64,000 bases of DNA from positions 61,235 through 125,234 of the forward strand of contig NZ_BMZP01000004.1 of assembly GCF_014652855.1 (NCBI RefSeq), written 5' to 3'. The position numbers and the translations under genes are program-made. Origin of the DNA: Novosphingobium pokkalii (GTDB lineage: Bacteria; Pseudomonadota; Alphaproteobacteria; Sphingomonadales; Sphingomonadaceae). Positions 10,940 to 19,471 of this stretch are shown here, piece by piece; the first letter of the stretch is position 1; the number at the start of each line of letters is the position of its first letter. The notes under the pieces were generated by a model, which saw only the letters and a program-made list of their open reading frames with translations, made no database searches and was not told the DNA's origin.

Positions 10940-11727
10940 CGGCTCGTCTTCACTCCTGTCTTGCGATCCCCGTGGATGGTCTTCTGCGCGGTCTTCACCG
11001 CCGGCTTGGCCTCCCTGCCGGATTTCGCCGCGGATTTGGAGTCCGACCGGGCAGATTTGCCCACAGCCTTAGTTTGTGCGCCACCTTCGCGGGAAGCCGT
11101 AGACTTGGCCTTGTCCACCGTTGCCGTGCGCTTGGCGATGGGCTTGCCGTGCTTTTCGCGCTTTTCGTCGGCCGCATCGGCCTGTCGCGCGCCGGCTGCG
11201 TGCAGCGTGCCGAGCTTTTCCGCCAGCGTCGCCGTCGCGGCGGCATGGTCGAGCGCGCGGCTGCGTGGCTTGCCAGCCCCGCCATCGTCGTCCGCGTGTT
11301 CGGCTTCATGGGTTTCGGAAAGCGGCCGCACCGCCGCATTGCTGCCCGAAAGCGCCGGGAATGCAGCGGCGGCAATCACGCTGTCATCCACCGTGGCAAC
11401 GCGAATCGGCGCCGGGGCATCGGGCTCGGCCGGCTTGCTCAGCACCGCAAGCTGGCGCTCGTTTTCCAGGTATTGCCCGGCCACCGGGGCGACATAGCCG
11501 AATTCCAGATCGTTCCACGCCTTGAGCTGCTGCTGGTTGGCGCGTGTCTCGAATTCCGTTTCAAGATACATCTTCTGCTGCTTGAGCGCCACGATCTGCC
11601 CCTCGGCGCGGTGCACCTGGCTGCGCAGGGCATTGACCCGGAAAGACAGAATCATCACCAGCGCGCCGCACACCGCAAGCAGCGCGAGCCAACCGATCGA
11701 CCGCAGGCGTTGGGCAGACAGGATCAT
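10936..11727 (-). CDS. ftsL: FtsL-like division protein with long basic tail
   Basis: The position between rsmH and ftsI, a short cytoplasmic N-terminus, one membrane segment (about 12-31) and a following heptad-like coiled coil (about 33-70) fit FtsL, the small FtsB/FtsQ-binding scaffold. FtsL is usually about 90-130 residues. This product has 263, because a low-complexity C-terminal region of roughly 150 residues follows, rich in Lys, Ala, Ser and Thr with repeated 'KTA/KSA' units. The tail should be periplasmic. Sequence similarity to FtsL is weak in general, so the name rests mainly on context and architecture. Confidence 0.8.
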   Translation of the reverse strand: MILSAQRLRSIGWLALLAVCGALVMILSFRVNALRSQVHRAEGQIVALKQQKMYLETEFETRANQQQLKAWNDLEFGYVAPVAGQYLENERQLAVLSKPAEPDAPAPIRVATVDDSVIAAAAFPALSGSNAAVRPLSETHEAEHADDDGGAGKPRSRALDHAAATATLAEKLGTLHAAGARQADAADEKREKHGKPIAKRTATVDKAKSTASREGGAQTKAVGKSARSDSKSAAKSGREAKPAVKTAQKTIHGDRKTGVKTSR

Positions 11728-12728
11728 GCCGATTGGCTCCCCGCACTTTGCGAAAACGCACGCGCCCGGGCAGTGGTTCGCACCGCCCAGCGCAAGGTGG
11801 CAGACCGGGCGCGCGGGTTGCGCGCCTCTTCCTCGGCCCCCGGTCGGATCGCCGCCGAAGGCTTTTCAAAGACCGCCGCAAAGGCTTGCGCCTGGGGCGG
11901 GAGATGGCGCGAACCAGACGGCAGGGCACCGGCAGCCTCGCGCAGGAACTGCTTGACGATGCGGTCTTCCAGGCTGTGGAAGCTGACGACGGCCAGGCGC
12001 CCGCCCGGCGCGAGCAGCCGCTCGGCCGCATCGAGCGCGGCGCGCAACTCGTCCAGCTCGCCATTCACATGGATGCGCACGGCCTGGAAGCTGCGCGTTG
12101 CCGGATCCTTGGCCGCGCCGGGGCGATAGCCCAGCGCCTTGCGCACCACGGCGGCAAACTGCGCGGTGGTGGTCAGCGGCCGCGCGGCCACCACCGCGCG
12201 CGCCACGCGGCGCGACTGGCGCTCTTCGCCATAGACATAGAGCACGTCGGCGATCGCCGCCTCATCCGCCTCGTTGAGGAAATCGGCGGCGCTCATGCCG
12301 TCTTGCGACATGCGCATGTCGAGCGGGCCATCGCTGGAAAAGGCAAAGCCGCGTTCGCGCTGGTCGAGCTGCATCGAGCTGACCCCGATATCGAGCACCA
12401 CGCCGGCCACTTGCGTCACCCCCGCTTCGGCAAGGGCCGTGGCCATTTCCGAAAAGCGGCGCGGATGCAGCACCAGGGTGGGCGCAGCGCCGGTGGTTTC
12501 GGGCCATTGCTGCCCGGCGGCAATCGCATCGGGATCGCGATCGAACGCATGCACCGTCGCGCCCTGCGCCAGGATCGCGCGGGTATAGCCGCCCGCGCCG
12601 AACGTGCCGTCAACGATCACGTCGCCGGCCTGCGGGGCCAGCGCGGCGATCACTTCATCGAGCAGCACGGGAATGTGCGGGGCCTGCGCGGGCACGAGGG
12701 CGGAAGGGGGCGTGGTGGCGGCGCTCAC
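11724..12728 (-). CDS. rsmH: 16S rRNA (cytosine1402-N4)-methyltransferase RsmH
   Basis: This SAM-dependent enzyme methylates the 16S rRNA decoding site. The 334-residue product starts its conserved part with 'HIPVLLDEV', then the SAM site '[14 protein letters not shown]', and later 'NGELDEL'. I begin it at a GTG overlapping the mraZ stop (GTGA, 12725-12728). An in-frame ATG 22 codons upstream lies inside mraZ and would add unrelated sequence. The ATG of the next gene, ftsL, overlaps its stop. Confidence 0.95.
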   Translation of the reverse strand: MSAATTPPSALVPAQAPHIPVLLDEVIAALAPQAGDVIVDGTFGAGGYTRAILAQGATVHAFDRDPDAIAAGQQWPETTGAAPTLVLHPRRFSEMATALAEAGVTQVAGVVLDIGVSSMQLDQRERGFAFSSDGPLDMRMSQDGMSAADFLNEADEAAIADVLYVYGEERQSRRVARAVVAARPLTTTAQFAAVVRKALGYRPGAAKDPATRSFQAVRIHVNGELDELRAALDAAERLLAPGGRLAVVSFHSLEDRIVKQFLREAAGALPSGSRHLPPQAQAFAAVFEKPSAAIRPGAEEEARNPRARSATLRWAVRTTARARAFSQSAGSQSA

Positions 12729-13225
12729 TTGCGCTTCCCCTTCTGCGCGGCTTCGGCCAGCAGGGCGCGGCAGGTGGCCTTGGCACTGTCCCAACCGCTG
12801 TCCATCTCGAACAGAACTTCGGGCGCCCAGATCGTGAAGAATTCGCCGCCGCCGTGGAAATAGAGCGCGTCGCTCACGCGGGCCTGCTCCCCGAGGTGAT
12901 CGGGCAGGATGAAACGACCGGATTCGTCAAAGCTGGCACGCAGGAAACCATAGAGTTGGGCAGCACGGGTATCGGGATCGAAGTCTTCCCCACGCTTGAA
13001 GGCCATTTCCTCTTCCCGGGCGATGCGGGCGGGAAAGGTTTCCACGCGGGACAGCCCGAAACCGGTGAGGCAGGGGAACTTGTGATGGCGATCGAGGCAC
13101 AGCAGGCGCTGGCCCTGCGAGGCGTCTTTCACGGTGGCGCGGAAGTCTGCGGGCAGGACGAAGCGGTTCTTCTCGCCACGCGGCGAGAAGCCCTGCCCCC
13201 AGTAGTTTGACGGTGCTCCCGCCAC
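12725..13225 (-). CDS. mraZ: transcriptional regulator MraZ
   Basis: First gene of the dcw cluster. MraZ forms rings and binds direct repeats in its own promoter, usually repressing the cluster. The product is 166 residues with two AbrB-like MraZ domains. The second-domain phrase '[13 protein letters not shown]' and the '[14 protein letters not shown]' helix are recognisable. The start is a GTG. About 130 bp upstream lies a row of GGGAA-type repeats with a 10-bp period, a good candidate for its operator. Confidence 0.95.
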   Translation of the reverse strand: MAGAPSNYWGQGFSPRGEKNRFVLPADFRATVKDASQGQRLLCLDRHHKFPCLTGFGLSRVETFPARIAREEEMAFKRGEDFDPDTRAAQLYGFLRASFDESGRFILPDHLGEQARVSDALYFHGGGEFFTIWAPEVLFEMDSGWDSAKATCRALLAEAAQKGKRK

Positions 13226-13358
13226 GTCCCGTCACCACCTTGCCCGCCGGACAAAAGCTTCCCGTCATCAGCCGATGTGCGCACACCAGCCGAACCATCC
13301 CCCACGGATGCGACATGAAAGCTTGTCCCGATGGCGCCATGCTATCGCGGGAGCCTCC

Positions 13359-13398
13359 GGGCGAAAAGGGGAAATTACGGGAAAGAACGGTCAGAACC
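13359..13398 (-). promoter_or_regulatory. putative MraZ operator (10-bp direct repeats)
   Basis: On the plus strand four consecutive 10-mers begin GGGCGA, GGGAAA, GGGAAA and GGTCAG, giving an exact 10-bp period with the two middle units strongest. MraZ is known in E. coli to bind TGGG-type direct repeats separated by 5 nt, which is also a 10-bp period, located between the promoter and mraZ. The placement here, between an AT-rich promoter-like patch and the mraZ start, matches. Binding itself is inferred. Confidence 0.55.
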
Positions 13399-13520
13399 TG
13401 ATTCAATTGGGGTTTTTTATGGTATTTTACTCTTAACCAAACCAATGTTCATGATATGTTTCATCCTGAAACCCTTGGAATCCCGCCAGTTTCCGAATCA
13501 CGGCCATTTCGGAGGTGCTT

Positions 13521-13540
13521 TTTCCCGTGCTTTCCCGTGC
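13521..13540 (-). promoter_or_regulatory. second 10-bp tandem repeat, possible distal MraZ site
   Basis: Two identical copies of TTTCCCGTGC stand head to tail; on the minus strand this reads GCACGGGAAA twice. Period and GGGAA core match the proximal cluster, in opposite orientation to it. It lies about 300 bp upstream of mraZ and just after the small upstream membrane-protein gene. Confidence 0.4.
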
Positions 13541-13628
13541 CAAGCCGGGAATCAGGCGCTGCCCGTCCCGCGTTTTCCCAGACCAGACCTGGCCCAGTCT
13601 TGGCGCATGGAAACGGCCGCGTGGCCGC

Positions 13629-13982
13629 TCAGTGTTGCGGAGTGTTGGTCGGTTGCGGGGCCGGGGCGGCGCCCACCGGCAATTCGGGGGCAACGCCCAT
13701 GTCCACCAGCGGATCGTTGGCTGCGGTGGAGCTGGCCTCCACCGTGGGATCGAGCGCGGCCGCGCGGTTGGCCAGCGTCACGCGCTCCATGATCACGTTG
13801 GCCAGGCTGATCAGCAACAGGATCGCGCCCAGTCCGAACAGGCCCACTTGCAGGCGATAGACCGCCTGGGCGCGCAGTTCGCGCGGCGAAAGGGGAACGT
13901 GGTGGACCGGCGCAACGGGCGCAGCCGTGGCGGCCCCGAACGGGGAAACCTTGCGTTCGCGTTGCAATCCAAACAGCGCCAT
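13629..13982 (-). CDS. small single-pass membrane protein, function unknown
   Basis: I do not recognise the family. The 117-residue product has a cytoplasmic-looking N-terminus containing 'SPRELRAQAVYRLQ', one clear membrane segment (about 46-65, 'VGLFGLGAILLLISLANVI'), and a Pro/Ala-rich C-terminal tail. The codon pattern looks coding, and a short gap separates it from cysK upstream on the same strand. It precedes the mraZ control region, so it could be an envelope protein expressed alongside the dcw genes, but that is only positional. Confidence 0.6.
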   Translation of the reverse strand: MALFGLQRERKVSPFGAATAAPVAPVHHVPLSPRELRAQAVYRLQVGLFGLGAILLLISLANVIMERVTLANRAAALDPTVEASSTAANDPLVDMGVAPELPVGAAPAPQPTNTPQH

Positions 13983-13999
13983 CGCGCCGCTATACCGTA

Positions 14000-14995
14000 T
14001 TACTCAAGCCACGGGAAGACCGGCAGCCCCTTGGCCCGCAACCACTCGGGATTGTAGAGCGAGGACAGGTAACGGAAGCCGGTGTCGCACAGGATCGTGG
14101 CGACCCTTGCGCCCGGCCCTATCTGCTTGGCGAGCGCCACGGCGCCGGCCACGTTGATGCCGCTCGACAGGCCCAGGCACAGCCCTTCCTCGGCCAGCAG
14201 GCGCTCCACCCAATAGAGCCCTTCCTCGTCGGAAATGCGGAACTGGGCGTCGATCGGCGCGCCTTCCAGATTGGCGGTGATGCGCCCTTGGCCGATGCCC
14301 TCGGCCACGGAAGACCCTTCGGCCTTCAACTCGCCATGCGCGTAATAGTTGTAGAGCGCGGCGCCATGCGGATCGGCCAGGCCCACGGTGATGGCCTCGT
14401 CAAAGGCCTTGAGGCCCATGCCCGTGCCGGCGATCGTGCCGCCGGTGCCGGCCGCGCAGATGAAGCCATCGATGCGCCCGTCCATCTGCGCCCAGATTTC
14501 CGGCGCGGTGCTTTCGATGTGGGCGCGGCGGTTGGCAATGTTGTCGAACTGGTTGGCCCAGATCGCGCCATCGGTTTCCTCGGCAATGCGGCGCGAGGTG
14601 TGGACGAAATGATTGGGGTTGGAAAAGGGCGCGGCGGGCACCAGCACCAGTTCGGCCCGCAGCGCGCGCAGCGTGTCCATCTTCTCGCGCGATTGCGTCT
14701 CGGGCATCACGATCACGCTCTTGTAGCCCAGCGCATTGGCCACCAGCGCCAGGCCGATGCCGGTGTTGCCTGCTGTCCCCTCCACGATCGTGCCGCCCGG
14801 CTTCAACGCGCCGCGTTCCTCGGCATCGCGCACGATCCACAGCGCGGCCCGGTCCTTGACCGAGGCGCCAGGGTTGGCGAATTCGCATTTGCCATAGATC
14901 TCGGCACCGGCCGCTTCGCTGGGACCGGCCAGGCGCACGAGCGGGGTGTTGCCGATAAGGGAGAGGCTGTCGGAAACGATCGCGGGAGCAGTCAT
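14000..14995 (-). CDS. cysK: cysteine synthase A (O-acetylserine sulfhydrylase)
   Basis: This PLP enzyme makes cysteine from O-acetylserine and sulfide in the cytoplasm. The 331-residue product contains the PLP lysine in 'NPGASVKDRAALW' and the phosphate-binding loop as TAGNTG, where many CysK proteins have TSGNTG. It also has 'GTGGTIAGTG' and a conserved C-terminal half. The ATG at 14995 is used; the frame stays open through ccmB antisense filler and should not be extended. A close relative such as cystathionine beta-synthase-like CysM cannot be fully excluded. Confidence 0.88.
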   Translation of the reverse strand: MTAPAIVSDSLSLIGNTPLVRLAGPSEAAGAEIYGKCEFANPGASVKDRAALWIVRDAEERGALKPGGTIVEGTAGNTGIGLALVANALGYKSVIVMPETQSREKMDTLRALRAELVLVPAAPFSNPNHFVHTSRRIAEETDGAIWANQFDNIANRRAHIESTAPEIWAQMDGRIDGFICAAGTGGTIAGTGMGLKAFDEAITVGLADPHGAALYNYYAHGELKAEGSSVAEGIGQGRITANLEGAPIDAQFRISDEEGLYWVERLLAEEGLCLGLSSGINVAGAVALAKQIGPGARVATILCDTGFRYLSSLYNPEWLRAKGLPVFPWLE

Positions 14996-15057
14996 GCCCC
15001 GGGAGGTAAGGCGCCCTGACGCAAACGGCAACTCAATTGCGCTTGGGCAGGGAAAAG

Positions 15058-15720
15058 CTATTCGCGTGTCGCCCGTATCGCCGCCGCCCCGGCAAAGGGC
15101 GCCACGGCCAGCGCCACCAGGCTGCACGCGGCCAGCAGGCCAAGCCCGCCCTCCCCACCCGGCTGCAACGAGCCGGCGCCAAAGATCAGCAGCGGCACGG
15201 TAAGCGGAATGGCCAGCAGCCCGCCCAGCGCCGCCCCGGCACGCAGGCCGGCGGTGAGCGCGGCAATCGTCACCCCGATCGCGGCCAGGCCCGGCGTGCC
15301 GAGCAGCAGGCCCCATTCGACCATCGCCAGTTGCCCGCCATCGAGCGAGAGCAGCCCCGCCGCCAGAGGTGCGGCCAGCAGAAGCGGAACGCCAAAGCTG
15401 ATCCAGTGGGCGACGATACGCACCATCAGCAGCACTTCTTCCGACAGGCCGCGCAGCGCCCACTGGTCGAACAGCCCGGCTTCCACGTCCGGCTCCACCA
15501 GTCGGTCGAGCGGCAGGATCGCGGCGAGCAGCGCCGCAACCCAGATCACCCCTGCCCCGGTGCGACTCAGCAGGCGGGCATCCGGCCCCACCGCAAAGGG
15601 ATAGAGCATGGCCACGGCCAGAAAGAACAGCAGCGGCAGCGCCGCCCCGCCGCGCCCCTGCGCCCCGCGCAGCAGCAGCGCCAGATCGCGCCGGAAGATC
15701 GGCCAGAGCCGCGCAATCAT
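15058..15720 (-). CDS. ccmB: heme exporter membrane protein CcmB
   Basis: This is the membrane subunit of the CcmAB transporter used in cytochrome c maturation. The 220-residue product has about six hydrophobic segments and the family phrases 'RDLALLLRG' near the N-terminus and 'LDRLVEPDVEAGLFDQW' in the first third. Its ATG overlaps the ccmA stop (ATGA). The other ccm genes (ccmC, ccmD, ccmE and so on) are not adjacent in this window. Confidence 0.93.
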   Translation of the reverse strand: MIARLWPIFRRDLALLLRGAQGRGGAALPLLFFLAVAMLYPFAVGPDARLLSRTGAGVIWVAALLAAILPLDRLVEPDVEAGLFDQWALRGLSEEVLLMVRIVAHWISFGVPLLLAAPLAAGLLSLDGGQLAMVEWGLLLGTPGLAAIGVTIAALTAGLRAGAALGGLLAIPLTVPLLIFGAGSLQPGGEGGLGLLAACSLVALAVAPFAGAAAIRATRE

Positions 15721-16331
15721 GCCCAATCCTCTTCGCCATTGGCGGCTTCGCCTGCGGGGACATGGTCGGCCATGGCCAGAGTCCTGAGGCCCGCCAGCGC
15801 CAGCGGCTGGTGTGAGGCGATCACCACCAGCCCGCCGGCGGCACGATGCGCCTCAATGCCGGCCTGCGCCTGCCCCGCCCACGCGGTGTCCAGCCCGTTG
15901 AGCGGCTCGTCGAGCAGCCAGATCGGCGCCTGCGCCGCCGCCAGCCGGGCCAGCGCCGCGCGCTTCTTCTGCCCGGTGGAGAGATAGCGCACCGGCACAT
16001 CGGCCAGATCGGCCAGGCCAAAGGGATCGTCCGCGCCCGGTGCCGTGCGGTCGATCGCGTGCCAGAACGCCAGCGCGCGGCCCAGCGGCAGGTGCCCATC
16101 GAGCGCCAGCCGCTCGTCCACCAGCGCCAGCGCGCCGTCGCGCTCCACCGTGCCGGCAAAGGGCCGCATCAGGCCGGCCAGGATGCGGATCAGGCTGGAT
16201 TTGCCGATGCCGTTGGCCCCGGCGAGATGCAGCGCCTCACCCGGCCCCAGGTCAAGCTGCACGCCCCGGAACAGCACACGATCACCGCGCCGGCAGGCCA
16301 GATCACGGGCAACAAGGCGGGGTGCGGTCAT
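15717..16331 (-). CDS. ccmA: heme exporter ATP-binding protein CcmA
   Basis: This is the ATPase subunit paired with CcmB. The 204-residue product has the Walker A loop 'GANGIGKSS', the ABC signature 'YLSTGQKKRAALARL' and Walker B 'IWLLDEPLNGLD'. ATP hydrolysis by CcmA is needed to release heme-loaded CcmE in system I cytochrome c maturation. It overlaps ccmB by 4 bp, forming a two-gene unit that continues into cysK after a 62-bp gap. Confidence 0.95.
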   Translation of the reverse strand: MTAPRLVARDLACRRGDRVLFRGVQLDLGPGEALHLAGANGIGKSSLIRILAGLMRPFAGTVERDGALALVDERLALDGHLPLGRALAFWHAIDRTAPGADDPFGLADLADVPVRYLSTGQKKRAALARLAAAQAPIWLLDEPLNGLDTAWAGQAQAGIEAHRAAGGLVVIASHQPLALAGLRTLAMADHVPAGEAANGEEDWA

Positions 16332-16356
16332 AGGATCAGGCCCTAACGCTCAACCC

Positions 16357-17148
16357 TCACCGCCGCAACCGGCGACGCAGGGCGCCCGGCAGCCAGCGCG
16401 CGGCAAAGGCCAGGCGCCGCGCCGTGGGGCCGACCAGCGTGTGCAGCCGCGCGCCATGCACCGCCTGCCACGCCGCCTGCGCCACGTCTTGCGGCCGCCC
16501 GATGTCCAGCCGCTGGCGCTGCACCACATCGCGGATCGTGCCCGGCGTGGCCGCATTGGGCGCCTGCTCGATCAAGGGCGTGGCAATGAAGCCGGGCATC
16601 AGGCTGCGCACGGCAATGCCATCGCCCGCCCATTCGGCATCGAGCGCTTCGGTCAGCGCGCGCAGCCCGGCCTTGGTCGCGGCATAGGCGCTGGTGCCAG
16701 GCGTGCCATAAAGCGCCGCTGCGCTCGCGGTGTTGAGCAGGCAGACCGGCCCGCCACCGGCCTGCGCCGCCGCCTTGAGCCAGGGATAGGCCGCCCGCGC
16801 CCCCAGCGTGGCACCGGTGAGATTGATGACAATCACCCGCTCGATCTCGGCCACGCTGCAATCGGCCAGCCTTCCGCCCAGCGGCACCCCGGCGTTGTTG
16901 GCCACCACATGGATCGCACCGCCACCCGCCTGCGCCGCAGCGGCCAGCGCGGCGTCCCAGGCGGCCGCATCGCGCACATCGAGCAAATGGGCAGACCAGC
17001 GCCCGGCCGGCAACAGCGCGCCGGTCTGCGCCATGCCCGGCACATCGACATCGGCCAAGGCAACGAACCAGCCCGCCTGCGCAAAACGCTGCGCCATCGC
17101 GCGGCCGATGCCCGAGGCGCCGCCGGTCACGAACAGACAGCGGCTCAT
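16357..17148 (-). CDS. short-chain dehydrogenase/reductase (SDR)
   Basis: This NAD(P)-dependent oxidoreductase has a Rossmann fold and an unknown substrate. The 263-residue product has the cofactor loop TGGASGIG at about residues 8-15, the NNAG motif, and the catalytic pair YxxxK in 'SAYAATKAGLRALTEAL'. It starts with an ATG overlapping the stop of the DNA glycosylase gene. A basic C-terminus (RRRLRR) follows the fold. The SDR family is too broad to assign a specific reaction. Confidence 0.88.
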   Translation of the reverse strand: MSRCLFVTGGASGIGRAMAQRFAQAGWFVALADVDVPGMAQTGALLPAGRWSAHLLDVRDAAAWDAALAAAAQAGGGAIHVVANNAGVPLGGRLADCSVAEIERVIVINLTGATLGARAAYPWLKAAAQAGGGPVCLLNTASAAALYGTPGTSAYAATKAGLRALTEALDAEWAGDGIAVRSLMPGFIATPLIEQAPNAATPGTIRDVVQRQRLDIGRPQDVAQAAWQAVHGARLHTLVGPTARRLAFAARWLPGALRRRLRR

Positions 17149-17774
17149 AGTGCGGGATTGGCGTAGCAGTGCCAGGTGAACAGCGCGAGTGCTCCCCGGT
17201 GCGGGCGCCAGGGTTCGGCCAGGGCGCGGGTGTCCTTCTCGCTCGGCCGGTCCGGCAGGCCCAGCAGCTTGCCCAGCCCCACCTGGACCGCCAGGTCTCC
17301 GGCGGGCCAGATATCGGGCCGCCCTTCGGCAAACAGCAGGTAGATTTCCGCCGACCAGCGCCCCACGCCCTTGATCCGCACGAGTTGCGCGATGGCTGCC
17401 TCGTCATCGGCGGGCAGCGCGGCCAGATCGAGTTCGCCCGAAACCACCAGTTCGCACAGCGAGCGGGCATAGCCCTGCTTCTGCCGCGACAGGCCGCAGC
17501 CGCGCAGGGCATCGAAATCGGCGGCCAGCAGGTCTTCGGGCGGCATCGCCTCGCCCAGCAGCGCTTCCAGCCGCGTCCAGACCGAAGCGGCCGCCGCCAC
17601 GCTCACCTGCTGCCCCACGATGGTGCGCAGCAGCGTGCGATAGCCGGTCTCGCGAATGCGCGGCTCGGGATAGCCCACTTTGGCCAGAGCCGCGGCGAAC
17701 GCCGGGTTTTGCACGGCAAGGTGATCGAGCCCGGCCCTTATCGCTTCTGCCGAAAGTCCCATCGGGCGCCGCAT
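17145..17774 (-). CDS. DNA-3-methyladenine glycosylase, AlkA/HhH-GPD type
   Basis: This base-excision repair enzyme removes alkylated purines. The 209-residue product has the helix-hairpin-helix 'IKGVGRWSAEIYLLF' followed by the catalytic aspartate in 'PAGDLAVQ', the hallmark of the HhH-GPD superfamily. It is shorter than E. coli AlkA, lacking its N-terminal domain. I begin at the ATG at 17774; the ATG four codons later is an equally possible start. The frame extends upstream across the ferredoxin gene but that is antisense filler. Confidence 0.88.
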   Translation of the reverse strand: MRRPMGLSAEAIRAGLDHLAVQNPAFAAALAKVGYPEPRIRETGYRTLLRTIVGQQVSVAAAASVWTRLEALLGEAMPPEDLLAADFDALRGCGLSRQKQGYARSLCELVVSGELDLAALPADDEAAIAQLVRIKGVGRWSAEIYLLFAEGRPDIWPAGDLAVQVGLGKLLGLPDRPSEKDTRALAEPWRPHRGALALFTWHCYANPAL

Positions 17775-17873
17775 CCCTTCGCACTTGCCAATAGATAGGC
17801 AGGGCTTTAGCAGCCGGGACGAAGGGCGAACAGAGAGGGATGCGAATCCCGCCCCCATGAGGAGCTTGTGACC

Positions 17874-18179
17874 ATGCCGAAGCTTGTTGTCGTCGATCGT
17901 GCCGGTTCCGAAAAGACCATCGAAGTGGGCAGTGGCCTCACCGTGATGGAAGCCATTCGCGACAATGGTTTCGATGAATTGCTCGCTCTGTGCGGCGGCT
18001 GCTGCTCGTGCGCGACCTGCCATGTCTATGTGGAAGACGGCGGCGACGCCCTGCCGGCGATGAGCGAAGACGAAAACGACCTGCTCGACAGCTCCGATCA
18101 CCGCACCGCCACCTCGCGCCTGTCGTGCCAGTTGCCCGTGGTCGAAGGCCTCAAGGTCACCATCGCACCGGAAGACTGA
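17874..18179 (+). CDS. adrenodoxin-type 2Fe-2S ferredoxin
   Basis: This is a small electron carrier of 101 residues. Cluster ligands follow the C-x5-C-x2-C pattern in '[14 protein letters not shown]', with the last cysteine in 'SRLSCQLPV' near the C-terminus. This is the adrenodoxin/putidaredoxin type that serves cytochrome P450 or Fe-S assembly systems; no such partner is nearby. A GAGGAG ribosome-binding site sits 9 nt before the ATG at 17874, which makes it better than the GTG six bases upstream. A strong terminator follows. Confidence 0.93.
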   Translation: MPKLVVVDRAGSEKTIEVGSGLTVMEAIRDNGFDELLALCGGCCSCATCHVYVEDGGDALPAMSEDENDLLDSSDHRTATSRLSCQLPVVEGLKVTIAPED

Positions 18180-18200
18180 TCGGGCCATTCCCCGCAAAAG

Positions 18201-18232
18201 GCGCGCCGGGGGCAACCCTGGCGCGCTTTTTT
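18201..18232 (+). terminator. Rho-independent terminator after ferredoxin
   Basis: An 11-bp GC-rich stem (GCGCGCCGGGG paired with CCCTGGCGCGC, one G-T pair) with a GCAA loop is followed immediately by six T. It stands 21 bp after the ferredoxin stop. Confidence 0.88.
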
Positions 18233-18363
18233 GTGGGCAATCCCCGGCCACGACGCAGCCACCCTGCCGGCGCGCGGCCCTTGCCCCCCTGCCCCCCAGC
18301 GGCTATCGGCCCGGCGACTTTTCGATTCCCCCCCTTCTTCCTTGCGCAAAGGCGCCCGCTCCC

Positions 18364-18873
18364 TTGTCCACGATCATTCCCCTCGCCGATGTCGATCCGC
18401 AACTGGTCGAAGACCTGCTCGACATGGCGTTCGAGCCGGAGCGCCGCCAGCGCACGGCCTATCGCCTGCGCGAGGGGCTGGACTGGCTGCCCGGCCTGTC
18501 GTTTGCCGCGCTGGACGAGGACGAGATGCTGGCCGGCACGATCCAGTGCTGGCCGGTGGCGCTCACCACGCCGGAAGGCCGCAAGGTGCCGATGATCATG
18601 GTCGGCCCGGTGGCGGTCATGCCCGGGCAGCAGGGGCGCGGCTATGGCAAGGCACTGGTCACCGCCAGCCTCACCGCGATCGATCCGCGCGCGCCGCTGC
18701 CGCAGGTGATGATCGGCGATCCGGAATATTACGAGCGGTTCTTCGGCTTCAGCAATGCTCACACCGGCGGCTGGCAATTGCCCGGCCCGTTCGACCAGCA
18801 TCGCCTGCTGTGCCGCACCGCCAACCCTGCCGTCCTTCCGGGCGAAGGCATGCTGGGGCCTTGGCGGGGCTGA
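18364..18873 (+). CDS. GNAT-family N-acetyltransferase
   Basis: This acyl-CoA-dependent acetyltransferase has an unknown substrate. The 169-residue product resembles the YhbS group: a conserved 'GPVAVMPGQQGRGYGKALV' with the acetyl-CoA pyrophosphate loop QGRGYG, then 'VMIGDPEYYERFFGF', the typical late motif. The start is a TTG with a weak AAAGG 11 nt upstream; an internal ATG at 18424 would remove the first 20 residues. The DUF1285 gene follows 22 bp later. Confidence 0.85.
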   Translation: MSTIIPLADVDPQLVEDLLDMAFEPERRQRTAYRLREGLDWLPGLSFAALDEDEMLAGTIQCWPVALTTPEGRKVPMIMVGPVAVMPGQQGRGYGKALVTASLTAIDPRAPLPQVMIGDPEYYERFFGFSNAHTGGWQLPGPFDQHRLLCRTANPAVLPGEGMLGPWRG

Positions 18874-18895
18874 TCAAGTCTGGCAGTGGCGGGGA

Positions 18896-19471
18896 GTGCC
18901 CTATGAACCTCCCCCCGAACTGGCCGGCCTTTCGCTGAGCGAAATCGCCGCCCTGGCGCAAGAGCGCCGCCTGCCCCCGCTGGACCAGTGGACCCCCGCG
19001 CACAGCGGGGAAAGCCACATGACGATCCAGGCCGATGGCGCCTGGCTGCACGAAGGCAGCCCGATCACCCGCCCGGCCATGGTCCGCGCCTTTGCCACGC
19101 TGCTGATGCGCGATGCGCAAGGGCAGCACTGGCTTGTCACCCCGCATGAACGGCTGGCGATTGCGGTGGACGATGCCGCACTGGTTGCCGTGGACATGGA
19201 AGTGCGCCACGATCCCGCCAGCGGCCAGGCCGTGCTCGCCTTCCGCCTCAACACCGACGATATCGTGCTGTGCGGGCCGGAGCATCCGCTGCGCGTGGCC
19301 GGGACGGCCGACGTGCCGGCGTTCTACGTCGCCGTGCGCCACGGCATCGAGGCGCGGCTCAACCGCAGCACTTATGGCCAGTTGATCGCCCATGCGCTCG
19401 CCATCTCGCCGCCCGAAGACCTCGCGGTGGAAAGCCGTGGCGCGCGCTTTGCCCTGGTGCCTGCGGCGTGA
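18896..19471 (+). CDS. DUF1285 family protein
   Basis: This is a conserved proteobacterial protein of unknown function. The 191-residue product has the family's typical opening 'ELAGLSLSEIAALAQ', then 'PPLDQWTP', 'IQADGAWLHEGSPITRPAMVR' and 'LVTPHERLAIAVDDA'. I chose the GTG at 18896, as no ATG exists before the conserved start; its Shine-Dalgarno sequence is poorly spaced, so the start is uncertain. Its stop overlaps the GTG of the NUDIX gene (GTGA), so these two and the CCA enzyme form a coupled run. Confidence 0.85.
   Translation: MPYEPPPELAGLSLSEIAALAQERRLPPLDQWTPAHSGESHMTIQADGAWLHEGSPITRPAMVRAFATLLMRDAQGQHWLVTPHERLAIAVDDAALVAVDMEVRHDPASGQAVLAFRLNTDDIVLCGPEHPLRVAGTADVPAFYVAVRHGIEARLNRSTYGQLIAHALAISPPEDLAVESRGARFALVPAA

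Larger units (their letters stand above)
13226..13628. other. gene-free control region upstream of mraZ
   Basis: About 400 bp without a convincing gene. It holds two clusters of 10-bp-periodic GGGAA/TTCCC repeats (13359-13398 and 13521-13540). Between them is an AT-rich patch (about 13400-13470) that stands out in this GC-rich DNA and probably contains the mraZ promoter. I cannot assign the -35 and -10 boxes with confidence. Confidence 0.6.

Noticed and set aside
9182..11497. A 771-residue plus-strand frame opposite ftsI and ftsL
   Set aside because: Reverse-strand shadow of the dcw genes, with Arg/His-rich filler.
12728..12794. An upstream ATG start for rsmH at 12794
   Set aside because: It lies inside mraZ and adds unrelated residues; the GTG at 12728 gives the family-typical start and a GTGA overlap.
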